NCBI GenBank assembly: GCA_035578155.1 | Contig: JAPWDM010000043.1 | Coordinates: forward strand, 1,672,419 to 1,736,418 | DNA from: Brachynemurus nebulosus | Lineage: Eukaryota; Arthropoda; Insecta; Neuroptera; Myrmeleontidae | Direction: 5' to 3' | DNA length: 64,000 nucleotides | Part shown: piece by piece, positions 24,161-34,717 of the stretch | Layout of the letters: the number at the start of each line of letters is the position of its first letter | How positions within the stretch are numbered: position 1 is the first letter of the stretch | Position numbers and translations under genes: made by a program | Notes under the pieces: model-generated | What the model saw: only the letters and a program-made list of their open reading frames with translations | The model's database searches: none | What the model was told of the DNA's origin: nothing

Positions 24161-27100
24161 TACGACGGCCTCAAGCTCAGATATGGAAAATGCGAAGCAT
24201 TTTCCATGAATGAGCTGAAAAAGAAAACAAATATTGACGTGTCGTTCTCGGTACATAGAAAATATAAAATGTAAAACTTCAAAATTGTTTGGATTTAACA
24301 AACATACAAACGTAAAACAAAGGAACTTGTAAATAATTCAGACACAGACAACTAACAAAACAAAAGAAACCAAAAAAAAAAAAAAAAAAATAATTTTCAA
24401 CCCTAAAATTCCTTTCAAACTGTGGTCATAATTGAAACAGGTTGAAAAATAAACCACCAAAGAAAATTGGCGAAAGGAAATTTTAAAGTTGTTAATTTTA
24501 CAATACAGATTACATATTTACATTCATTATTTGTAATATAAAATTTGAAAAAGAAAAAATTGATATAATAAAGTTATTAAAAATTTACATTTGTAATTTC
24601 GATGAAAAGAAAAATTTTGTAAATATTATAAAAGAAGACGAATGAAACTGAGCTTCAATTTGTGACTTTTAAAATTTTTTACAAACAACCACTCATAGTC
24701 AATTTAAAATTTGTAGACGAAATTGAAAAACTTAATAGAAAAATATAAAAGAAATGTACAAAAATTTTGATTAATAAAGATTATGCATTCGCAACGATGT
24801 GTTAATTTATTTATATTTGCTCCTTAATTATAAGTTACTTACAAAATAATTTTATAAATAAAATACAAATCAGAACTTAAATTCAAAGCCTAAAAGAAAA
24901 AATTTATTTTCTTAACTAATCCTTGATATATCAAAGGTGGCTTAAAACTAAAGGGCAAACCATGAAAAAATTTTCATAGTTAAAGTTAATAAAAACAGTA
25001 AAAGGGAGAATAAATTTTAAAACACAGCATTCAAAAGGTAATACCAAAAGTAAGACGCGAATGTATAATAAAATTGATCAAAAGGTAAAACAAAATTAAT
25101 GATTGAAAGTTGTTTCTAATATAGCCAGATTGCGTTACAATAAGTCATGGTATGTGATGGTATCCAATCACAACTAGTATTGTATTATGCAAAGGGGAGA
25201 GAACAAAAGAAAGTTGAAACTAACACGTGCCTATAAGTGTGTTAGTGAGCTCCCCTATTTAACAAAATCAGACTACGTGAACTCAAACAAAAGGTGACTT
25301 CTAACTTAGGTAAAAAAGAAACATATGTTAATAAGACAGACCACCCAGAAAACTGTAAAAACGCGCCAACAAAAGGTGGTTTGGACACATCTGTTTATAA
25401 TGCAGAGTTTTAAAAAGAGGGTCGCGATATCAGAACATTTGCAAAAAAAAGAAAAAATAAAAAATAATAATAACTTCTATCCTTGTTTCATCTGTTGAAA
25501 ACAATTTCTTTTAAAATAAACTATTTTGCATTAAAATTCTCCGAAGCTCACATATAGTAAAAAATAAAAGGGTGTTGGGTAATATTATAAACTGCCGAAC
25601 ATCTGCTAAAACTTGATATAATATCAAAATTTTATTGTATTAACCAAGTAATCGTAATAAAAGGTGTTGAAAAAACATATTTGTTAACAAGATGTTAATA
25701 TTACAGCAGTGGAAAAATTAATGTTGCCTATTATACAAAAAAAAAAAAAACAAAACTTATTGATAAGAAATGTGGAAAAGTAAAATATAAGTTTCTCACT
25801 TATTAAAATTTTGATTTTATGATACTGGAAGAGAAAAAAAAAACTTTAAACACGTTATATGAAAGGACAATTCTAATAAATAGACATATTTTGTTATTGA
25901 CTTACATTTATTTCACACATTTTTTAGAACTCGTATTTTTCATAGTACATTTTTGCGTATAAAACTTAATTTCATATATTCCTTCTTTTATCTTAAAAGC
26001 AAAGCAATTTCCCATAGGAACTACATTGAAACATAAACTTTATGACCAACCTGACAATAAAATATCAAGGAAAACCTTCACCCCCCCGGAACTTTTCCAA
26101 ATAAACGCATAACTTCACTCCCAAACATTTTCATCAAAATTCCTATACATATAATATAATATAATAACTCACAATAAATATCAATATTCAAAATAAACTC
26201 ATATTTGGTTCTACCCCTTACTCTTGGTGATAGACCATACAAATATATAAAAAAAAACTTTTGGAACAAAATTCCCTACAAGAGGGTGAAAAGCATAAAA
26301 TAGTGTCAGGTCTGCCATAAGGTCGAAAACAAAAAAAAAAAAAAAAAAAAATTTTTTTTTTTTATATATTTTATTTCGCTACTATGATTTTATAAAAAAT
26401 ATTTTTTTTTTTTTTTTATATATATTTATATAGTATTATTATTCCTTTCATGTATAAAGTAATTATTTCTACCATTGAGAAAACTTACATGTAAAATTTT
26501 AGTGAGAAACATAGTTATAGGCTAACGTATAAATGTCGTTGAAATTTGTAACAGACTGTACTGTTCAAGTTGAAATAAATTTTATAATTTTGCATTCTAA
26601 TTCAAAGGATTTACAAACAAAACTTATTATATAAGTACTAAATATTCTTTATGAAAATATTTGTTATAAACAATGAGAAAATGGAAAAGTAAATGTGAAT
26701 ACGCAAAGCAAAGGTAAGGTTGTAAGACAAGACCCCAAATTTATAGGTGTAGTACAAATCGTTTAAAATTATAGGCGTGTGTTAGTCAGTTTACCTGATC
26801 AATCGATAAATGATATTCTCCTAAAACTAATTTGATAATTTTTTGAAAATTAGAAAATATAATTGTCGAAATAAATAGAAATCTTTTTATTGGTTTGATA
26901 AAAATGTTGATTAAGATAAATAAAACGTTATTTTTACTCTATTGAATAGGTGAAAAAAGGCGAAAATCAGTTAGGCCGTAAACCGCATTGGCCCTTGATT
27001 TTCGAGGAGAAATGAAAATTCAAGGGAGGGCCGGAAGGATCGGTGTCAGGTGCTAATTTTCCAATGCCTAGAGGCTTAAATTTGTAAAAGGTAATCAAGA

Positions 27101-27253
27101 CAAACTCTGAAGTATTAAACGGATGGTATTTTAACAGTAAGAGATAGTGAAATTTTCCATAAATAAGGTTCGAATATTTATTCGATTTTTCATTCATCCT
27201 CGTATATTTTAGTTCAATTTTATTCCCAATGATATCCGAAAAAATGTTAACAC
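24161..27253 (-). other. Non-coding interior of the gag-only LTR element
   Basis: Three kilobases of A-rich sequence with many short frames and none worth calling. 26331-26362 and 26402-26418 hold long A and T runs. A 76-codon minus-strand frame (26967-27197) has no recognisable motif. I looked for reverse-transcriptase and integrase signatures on the minus strand and saw none. Confidence 0.6.
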
Positions 27254-28273
27254 TTAGAAAGTTACCATTATTTTCACCATTGAACGAGTTAACCCAAAAA
27301 AAATATGTGGGTTTTCGAAATTTTTGATAATTTTCTTTTCTTTATGGGTTTTTTTTCTGAAAACTTTACCCCTTTTACCAATATTTGCTACCTTTTCAAT
27401 TCCGAAATTTTTTCCGCCCCATTTAAACTTTCTTTTCTTAATTTTGGTTCTCTTTTTCCTATACTTATTTTTCCTTTTCCTAACGTCCCTACTCCTGACT
27501 TTAATTTTAATGTTTTTAGCTTTGTTACGCCTTCGGGGTTTACTTGCCCGTAATTTTAATTTGGGTTTAACAGCATCGTAATCCGAAATATAGTTTTCCA
27601 ATGTATTGGGTACCGTATTTGAAATATTGTCAGAGTAATTTTCGTTATTAAAATTGTTATTAAAATTTTGGGCTTTTAACAAATTATCATTGATATAATA
27701 TTCCTTATTAGGTTCATCGAACAAACAATTAGTAGGAGGGAATGACTCGTTACTGTTAGTTACGTGACATTGACTGTTTTCCATTATCTCAATTTTATTG
27801 TTAATATTGGATACTACTACATTTTGGTCGTCAATTTTTTTGTCTAGAATGTTAAATTTAAAGGAGGAAAAACTGTTGCTTAGATCACTAATACTTCTTT
27901 TAAGTTCAACGTATGAATCATGGTTCTGAGTTTTAAGTTCATTTATAGAATCACGGTTCTGAGTTATACCTTCATTCACAGAATCGCACAAAGCATTTAT
28001 TTTCGAAAAAAGAACATCTAATATAGATGGAAACGTACCTTCTACTGAGATTTGGTGAGAATTAATACGGCCCTGTATATCGTTGCTCGTATTGGAGGCT
28101 TCGTGTGTTGAGTTGATGCCTGAATCCGACGATGCTTCATTTCCGCTGGAGGATGAGAACGTTGTTTCTGAGGAAACTCGTGTGACCTGGTGAATTGAAC
28201 TGAGTGGAGTTGATACCAAACCGCTGTGTTGTACTGCAGAAAAATCCACAAGAGTTGGCGAGTCGACATCCAT
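27254..28273 (-). CDS. gag-like protein of the non-autonomous LTR element, 339 aa
   Basis: The frame starts about 100 nt inside the upstream LTR edge (ATG at 28273, preceded by TCACT) and is uninterrupted. Residues 1-80 are rich in Ser and Thr. Residues 82-166 have heptad-like spacing of Leu/Ile with repeated NRDSINELKTQNHDS-type units and probably form a coiled coil. Residues 175-235 are Asn-rich, and 237-316 are strongly basic (many KR/RK pairs), as in nucleic-acid-binding tails of Gag proteins. There is no CCHC zinc knuckle and no protease. The role as a structural or RNA-binding protein is inferred from position and composition; a clear capsid domain was not recognised. Confidence 0.6.
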   Translation of the reverse strand: MDVDSPTLVDFSAVQHSGLVSTPLSSIHQVTRVSSETTFSSSSGNEASSDSGINSTHEASNTSNDIQGRINSHQISVEGTFPSILDVLFSKINALCDSVNEGITQNRDSINELKTQNHDSYVELKRSISDLSNSFSSFKFNILDKKIDDQNVVVSNINNKIEIMENSQCHVTNSNESFPPTNCLFDEPNKEYYINDNLLKAQNFNNNFNNENYSDNISNTVPNTLENYISDYDAVKPKLKLRASKPRRRNKAKNIKIKVRSRDVRKRKNKYRKKRTKIKKRKFKWGGKNFGIEKVANIGKRGKVFRKKTHKEKKIIKNFENPHIFFGLTRSMVKIMVTF

Positions 28274-28354
28274 AGTGATGATCAGTCCAAACGTTTATTG
28301 AAAAATCGTACCGGATCGTCCCAATTGAGAAAAACGTATAATGGTGTTCTATGA

Positions 28355-28374
28355 CTCGTCCCAAAAAGATGCCA
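28355..28374 (-). promoter_or_regulatory. Possible primer-binding site of the outer LTR element
   Basis: Reading leftwards from the LTR edge at 28378, a TGG follows after three bases (TGGCATCTTTTTGGGACG). A TGG close to the LTR is where a tRNA CCA end would pair. I cannot name the tRNA, so this is tentative. Confidence 0.3.
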
Positions 28375-29008
28375 TTCTGTAACGCGGTGTAGGTGCTGGA
28401 CCGGTTCAGAATGGTGTAAAAGTGTTGTATGATGTATTATTAGAGTGTCGAAACCATGAACCAATAAACGTGATGCGAATGTAATTCGGTTATGGAACCC
28501 TAATCACCGCGTGTACAGTTACGAAGCTTGATATTGTTGAAGTTAAAGTTGTCCCCGTGAAACGATTCACAATTACGGAAAACTTTTACACATTTTGTAA
28601 ATTAATAACGTATGATAAAATCTGCCGTGGAATAAAGCAAAACTTAAACTTTTAAATATATAAAAATTGTGACGAAAACGAATATAAAAAACAGTTAAAA
28701 TGAACCGAGAACCCACGGCTTATTATGACCGAAACACGTCCTGTTCGTGTCAATGTTAATTCCCGATTGTTAGACAGAACACGTCTTGTTCATGTCAGAC
28801 TTAAATCCCGATTGTCCGCTTTGCCATAATCTTTCACCTTTGTGCAGTCGACAACCCCACTCCAAGCGCCATGTGTGCGATATCTCCGTAATACATACTG
28901 GTTAAACTACCGCACACATTCGCGTATTGTTAACATCTTAAGGGAAACATAACATTAATTGGAATGGAAGTTGTCATATCATGAATGTAGATGGTAAACA
29001 AATGAGCA

Positions 29009-29804
29009 TGTCGTATGCTGTAATCAGCAAACACAACAAAAAATACCACAAGGGAATCACCGATGGAATTCCCCGAGTCAACAGAAACACCGGGAACCAC
29101 CGCACCGGGAAGTACATCGAGGGATCCCCACATATAATTAAAAAATATATAAATAGCTAATTTCTCTTTCAGAAAGTTAGTCTTGTGAGAGTATTCATAA
29201 CATTAGTCTTGTGAGAGTATTCATAACATTAGTCTTGTGATAATAGTCTTGCGAAAGCTTTGTAAACTTTATTTGTAAGTAATATTCTTCAATAAATATA
29301 TTTTAACTTAAAAATAACTTCGTTGTTAATATAAAATACCTACGAGTAAAAAAGTAAAAAAGTAAAAGTGAACTTCGAAAAAGACAGAAGAACAACGCCG
29401 AAAACTAATCATCATCAAGAAAACAGAAAAACAACGCCGAAAACTAATCATCATCAAGAAAACAGAAAAACAACGCCGAAAACTAATCATCGAAATCACA
29501 AGCCTCCGGATCGTCGCCCCGATAGAGCAACAACATAAGAATTCAGAGGAATTCTCCTGCTCCTGAAGAGGAATACTGCAATCCAAACTGCTCCGGCAAA
29601 CAAGATTCAACTCTTCAAGCAGAATCAGTTACGGGAGTCCAGCTGGAACCTACCGAAAGGTATCTTCTAACAAGTTGCGACTTCTAAAGGGCGTCTCACG
29701 CTCCAGGCGTCCAGCGGTTTTGATATTGTACCGTGGAAAAACAAGAATCTGGCGCAGCTGAATTTTCAAATTTTCAACGTTTCAGCGAAAAGCGAGTTGC
29801 GACA
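29009..29804 (+). repeat. 5' LTR of the Gypsy element
   Basis: It runs from TGTCGTATGC to GTTGCGACA. Inside it are three copies of a 26-29-bp repeat (TTAGTCTTGTGAGAGTATTC, 29175-29245) and three copies of a 39-bp repeat containing AACGCCGAAAACTAATCATC (29390-29490). Minus-strand frames through these repeats occur identically in both LTRs and are not genes. Confidence 0.95.
29146..29154 (+). promoter_or_regulatory. Candidate TATA element in the 5' LTR
   Basis: TATATAAAT lies about 140 bp from the LTR start, and the matching copy in the 3' LTR is near 36802. A polyadenylation signal AATAAA follows at 29291 (36947 in the 3' LTR), so R probably starts near 29180. This is inference from spacing. 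Confidence 0.5.
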
Positions 29805-29813
29805 TAATAAAAT

Positions 29814-29830
29814 TGGCGCAGCGCGGTAGG
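29814..29830 (+). promoter_or_regulatory. Primer-binding site, tRNA-Ser type
   Basis: TGGCGCAGCGCGGTAGG starts nine bases after the LTR. It resembles the serine-tRNA primer site of the 17.6/297 group of insect Gypsy elements (TGGCGCAG start). The tRNA assignment comes from recall of that group. Confidence 0.6.
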
Positions 29831-30031
29831 ATAAGCTTCTATCAAGAAAGAAGACACGAAGTCTTCAGCTTCTATCAAAAAAGAAGATACGAAGTCTTAT
29901 CAAAAGAGACGAACCTCTTGAACTGCAAACCTTAGGATCGAAAAGTATTCACTACTTTTCATCTATCGCAAACTTCAGGATCGAAAAGTATTTACTACTT
30001 TTCATCTACCGTTAAATTCAGGATCTAAAAA

Positions 30032-33000
30032 ATGACCGAAGAAAATGAAGCAACAAATTATGAAGAATCACTTACAGAAGAGTCGGATCCAGCTCCAGAA
30101 ACTTCAACAAACAGACCGAGCGAAAAAATTCCAATACTATTTCTAACGCAAATGATCACACCATTCGATGGAAGACCGTCAGAGCTATCAAATTTTCTCC
30201 AGAACGCACAGAATGCACTGAAACTCGCTACAGAAGAGCAACGATACGCCTTAACTCCATTCATATTTTCCAAATTGTCCGCCGATGTGAAGACGAAAAT
30301 TTCCATTCAGAACATTCAAACATGGGAACAACTGAAGATAAAACTCCAATCAGTATACCAAACGACTGAATCACTGGCTTTCCTTCAGCAACAGTTGGAA
30401 AATGAAAAACAAAAAGACAATGAAACAATCCTCGATTACTTCAATCGTCTGGATCAGCTATCGAATAAAATAGCAAGAAAAATCATCGAATCAAATACCA
30501 AACCACAACTACTTGACGGAAAACTGGCGCTTCTCAACGAAAACACACTAAGAAGATTTACCCATTACTGCAAACGGGAAATATCGAATATACTACGACA
30601 TAAGGACATCGAAACAATGATGGAAGCACTATCCATTGCAAGAGAAGAAGAAGCATTCATTCGGTCAACAATCAAAACAAACAATACAAATAAACAACAA
30701 TGCAAGATTTGTAGAAGAACAAATCATTCAACAAACGATTGCCGTTTCAAGAATCAACAATCACAAAAATTCTGCAACTACTGCAAAAGAAAAGGACATC
30801 TCTACGAAGAATGTCGAACTAGAAGAAATAATCAGCAACTGGTAAACAAACCAAACACGTCGCCATTTAGAAGAATGGATCCCAAGAGAGAAAACTATAA
30901 AGAAGAAAATAACTCCGAATCAAGCAAGCTAACAAATATTCGTATTGATCAATGCCTTCAACACAACAGGTCCTACACAACAAGGAAACCAGCAACACAA
31001 GAAGAAGTCAAAGATAAGAAGATAACATTTGAAAGCGAAAAATCAAGAAATGGAAAACTCCAATTTCTTTTGGACACTGGTGCAATGATTTCTCTGGTTA
31101 AAGCATCATCGCTAAAATCATTAAAAGGAATCGACAGCCATCAGTCCAAATACTTAACTGGTATCAACGGTCCAAGTATAAAAACGTTAGGAACACTATC
31201 GTTACCATTGATCCAGGAGTCGAACAATTTGAAAATAAATTTCGAATTTCAAGTGGTTGATCGTGGAAACTTCCTATACGATGGCATCATTGGGAACGAT
31301 TTCCTCGAATATTTCCAAGTAAATATCCTCTACAAAGAATCGATCGTCCAATTTACAAGAAACACAGAAGAAATAAATAATATAAAAATAAAGAAAAATG
31401 AAGAATTCAAGAAAGAAAAATTCAAACAAGAAGAATTCAAAAGAGAAGAAACAAAGAATAAAGAAGAGGAACGATTCAAAGAAATTGAAGAGAACACAAG
31501 ACTTCAACATTTAAACAACGACGAAAAAAATAAAATATTAAATCTACTAAAAACATACAATAAAATAATTAAATTAAAAAACGACAAACCTGGTAAAACC
31601 AACGTAATAGAACACGAAATAATATTAAAGGACAACACGCCAATAAAAAACAAAATATATCCCTTGCCCATTAATTTAAAAGAAGAAGCCGAAAGACAAG
31701 TGCAAGAATTATTAGAAGATGGAATCATAAGAAAATCGAAATCACCGTACAACTCTCCAGTATGGATCGTAGAGAAGAAACAAGATGCTTCCGGAAAAAA
31801 GAAATTTCGTATGGTAATAGACTACAGAAAACTCAACGAAATCACAATCCCAAACAACTATCCCATTCCAAGGATCGACGAAATTCTTCAAAAGTTAGGA
31901 AACAACGAATATTTTACTACATTGGATTTAGCCTCTGGATTTCATCAAATCCCAGTGAAAGAAACAGATATTCCGAAAACCGCCTTCAGCATCAATGGTC
32001 AACACTACGAATTTCTAAGATTACCGTTCGGATTAGTCAGCGCTCCAGCAACGTTCCAAACAATGATGAACGAAATCTTCAATGAAGAAATTAAGAAGAA
32101 TATATGTCTGGTATACCTTGACGACGTCATAATTCTCGGAAAAAACCTAGAGGATCATCTCAAAAACATCGAAATCATCTTCAAAAAATTATACACCAAT
32201 GGATTAAAAATCAACACGGACAAGTGCGAATATCTAATGAAAGAAATCGAATATTTGGGTCACACAGTAAATATCAACGGAATAAAACCACAGGAGAAGA
32301 AAATAGCGAAAATCAAGGAATGCAAGCCACCGAAAAACGTCAAACAACTTCAGTCATTCTTAGGATTAACTGGATACTATCGACAATTCATAAAAAACTA
32401 CGCCGACATCGCAAAACCGTTAACAAAACTACTAAAGAAGAGTGTGAAGTACAATTTTGGTGAAGAACAAGAAAAAGCCTTCAGAACATTAATCGACAAA
32501 TTAATTTCAAACCCAGTACTGATCCATCCCGACGAAAATAAAACGTTCATAATCATAACCGATGCCAGCCAAGACGCCATCGGAGGAGTCCTAGCACAAG
32601 AAGAAAATGGAAAAGACAAGCCCATCGCATATTTTTCAAGAACTCTCAACAGCGCAGAAAGAAATTACAGCACTATCGAGAAAGAATGTTTGGCAATTCT
32701 GAAAACCATCAAAAATTTTCACCACTTCTTATATGGAAAAGAATTCATCGTCAAATCAGACCATCGACCGCTAGTATGGCTACACAACGTCAAAGATCCA
32801 ACCAGTCGCCTAATACGTTGGAGATTAAAATTAATGAACTACCAATACAAAATACAATTCATCAACGGAAAATCAAATAAAGTCGCAGATTTCCTATCCA
32901 GACCCATAAACGCAATCAATGCAATCAACGAAGAAGAATTAAGAAACTACGTCAACACGAATAAACAAGTAAACGCGAAACGCTACAAATGGGATCACTT

Positions 33001-34717
33001 ACGCACATACAACAACATCGTACTACCCTTCAACCAAATCAAATACAGAGTCCGAGATGAAAAATTACGAAGAACAATAATAAAGTACATCGAACAATTC
33101 ACATTCATCGAACACATCACCGAAAAAGGAAAAGTAATAATCTTCATAAAGGATCCAAGCAACTTATTCGAATTCGCAAATACATTAATCAAATTAAAAA
33201 ACTTAAACAAACCAGAACTTAACGTCGCCAACTATAAATATTTTTCGTTTGGAAACAACATCAGAGCTCAACATTTTTACAATACAATTCAATACATATT
33301 AAAAGAAGACAATTGGTACATCATAAACGACGAACATTCATACTACGAACTACCAGACTACGATACAACAACGTTAGAAGAAATAGATTTATTTACCGAA
33401 GAAATGGCCGACCAATTACTACAAAGCAAAGAAAAAGAAAATACTACACAAGAAAAAGAAAAAGGAAATCCAACAGAAGAAGAAACTCAAGAAAAACCAA
33501 GGGCGTTAGAAGAAAACGAAAAATTTCAAGAAAATACATCAAAAGAAAAGTCACAAGAAGTCCAAGAAAACAAGAAGAATGAAAAAGAAAATAATGAAGA
33601 AAAGAAAAATTTATCCCGAGAAGAAATCAGGAATTACCTACATCTCTATCACAACACAATAGAGAAAAATCATCAAGGAATTTCAAAAATGATCGAAGAT
33701 ATGAAGCTCAACAATATTAAATGGAATGGAATGACAACAGATGTGAAAAACTACGTCAATAAATGTGCCCAATGTCAATTAAATAAAGGAAGAACAGAAA
33801 AACAGAAGATCCTAGTAAAAGAAACTCCGGAAAACTTCAATGAAAAACTCAACATCGACTTAATAGGCCCGCTAGCCATAACAGAAAACAACAACCGATA
33901 CATAGTCGCAATCCAAGACGATCTAACCAAATTCATACAACTCTACGCCATCACTGAAAAATCAGCACAACAAGTAGCAGCCGCACTCTACAAACACATC
34001 CACATTTTCGGATATCCAGAAGAGATATTGTCCGACAATGGAAAAGAATTTATTAACGAAATAATCAAGGAACTAATGAAGATAATAAAAGTGAAACATA
34101 AAACAACAACCGCATACAATCCAAGAGCAAATGGAAGTATCGAACGCGCAAATCAAGAAATCAAGAAATTCCTTAGAAACTATTTGGAAAAAGAAGAACA
34201 ATGGGACAGCTACCTCTACATATGTTCATTTTCCTACAACACAAAAATCAACGAACACACAAAAGCAACACCATATGAATTAGTTTTCGGCAATAAAGCA
34301 AGAACAATACAAACAGAAATAAGAAGAAAAACATACTTCGACATCAACAACGAAATCGTAGAAAAAATACAAAAACTACGACAAAGCGCAAAAGAAAACT
34401 TAGAAAGGGCAAGAATAATACAAGCAGAAAAGAAGAATAGAAACGAAAATTTAAAACAAAGTGAATTTAAAGAAGGACAAAAAATATTAATAAAAAATAT
34501 TAAACAAGGATTAAATACAAAATTTAAAGGACCATACACAATAACTAAAATATTTAATAATAATACAGTGGAAATAAAAGTTGGAAGTAAGAAGCAAAGA
34601 ATAAGCACTAATAGAATAAAAATATTTGTTCCAGAAGAGAAGAGGAAGAAAAACGAAGATGAAGATGAAAATTCTACCGATCCTGATGATCATAATCATC
34701 AAGAAGACGAGCAGTGA
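30032..34717 (+). CDS. gag-pol: Gag-Pol polyprotein in a single frame, 1561 aa
   Basis: One uninterrupted frame encodes Gag and Pol. Residues 30-215 form the Gag capsid-like part. Two CCHC knuckles follow (C224/C227/H232/C237 and C248/C251/H256/C261). The aspartic protease has its DTGA motif at D348. Reverse transcriptase spans about 535-760 with D632 and the YLDD motif at 695-698. RNase H follows with D844, E885 and D910. Integrase has an HHCC zinc domain at about 1204-1248 and the catalytic D1276, D1335, E1371 (D-x35-E spacing). Lys/Glu-rich linkers lie at about 445-490 and 1130-1195. The start is the first ATG after the leader. Insect errantiviruses usually join gag and pol by a frameshift; here no shift is needed. 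The 3' end overlaps the env frame. Confidence 0.93.
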   Translation: MTEENEATNYEESLTEESDPAPETSTNRPSEKIPILFLTQMITPFDGRPSELSNFLQNAQNALKLATEEQRYALTPFIFSKLSADVKTKISIQNIQTWEQLKIKLQSVYQTTESLAFLQQQLENEKQKDNETILDYFNRLDQLSNKIARKIIESNTKPQLLDGKLALLNENTLRRFTHYCKREISNILRHKDIETMMEALSIAREEEAFIRSTIKTNNTNKQQCKICRRTNHSTNDCRFKNQQSQKFCNYCKRKGHLYEECRTRRNNQQLVNKPNTSPFRRMDPKRENYKEENNSESSKLTNIRIDQCLQHNRSYTTRKPATQEEVKDKKITFESEKSRNGKLQFLLDTGAMISLVKASSLKSLKGIDSHQSKYLTGINGPSIKTLGTLSLPLIQESNNLKINFEFQVVDRGNFLYDGIIGNDFLEYFQVNILYKESIVQFTRNTEEINNIKIKKNEEFKKEKFKQEEFKREETKNKEEERFKEIEENTRLQHLNNDEKNKILNLLKTYNKIIKLKNDKPGKTNVIEHEIILKDNTPIKNKIYPLPINLKEEAERQVQELLEDGIIRKSKSPYNSPVWIVEKKQDASGKKKFRMVIDYRKLNEITIPNNYPIPRIDEILQKLGNNEYFTTLDLASGFHQIPVKETDIPKTAFSINGQHYEFLRLPFGLVSAPATFQTMMNEIFNEEIKKNICLVYLDDVIILGKNLEDHLKNIEIIFKKLYTNGLKINTDKCEYLMKEIEYLGHTVNINGIKPQEKKIAKIKECKPPKNVKQLQSFLGLTGYYRQFIKNYADIAKPLTKLLKKSVKYNFGEEQEKAFRTLIDKLISNPVLIHPDENKTFIIITDASQDAIGGVLAQEENGKDKPIAYFSRTLNSAERNYSTIEKECLAILKTIKNFHHFLYGKEFIVKSDHRPLVWLHNVKDPTSRLIRWRLKLMNYQYKIQFINGKSNKVADFLSRPINAINAINEEELRNYVNTNKQVNAKRYKWDHLRTYNNIVLPFNQIKYRVRDEKLRRTIIKYIEQFTFIEHITEKGKVIIFIKDPSNLFEFANTLIKLKNLNKPELNVANYKYFSFGNNIRAQHFYNTIQYILKEDNWYIINDEHSYYELPDYDTTTLEEIDLFTEEMADQLLQSKEKENTTQEKEKGNPTEEETQEKPRALEENEKFQENTSKEKSQEVQENKKNEKENNEEKKNLSREEIRNYLHLYHNTIEKNHQGISKMIEDMKLNNIKWNGMTTDVKNYVNKCAQCQLNKGRTEKQKILVKETPENFNEKLNIDLIGPLAITENNNRYIVAIQDDLTKFIQLYAITEKSAQQVAAALYKHIHIFGYPEEILSDNGKEFINEIIKELMKIIKVKHKTTTAYNPRANGSIERANQEIKKFLRNYLEKEEQWDSYLYICSFSYNTKINEHTKATPYELVFGNKARTIQTEIRRKTYFDINNEIVEKIQKLRQSAKENLERARIIQAEKKNRNENLKQSEFKEGQKILIKNIKQGLNTKFKGPYTITKIFNNNTVEIKVGSKKQRISTNRIKIFVPEEKRKKNEDEDENSTDPDDHNHQEDEQ

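Noticed and set aside
29326..29610. 94-codon minus-strand frame, repeated at 36982-37266
   Set aside because: It lies in the LTR and is identical only because the LTRs are; its repeats mirror the 39-bp tandem units.
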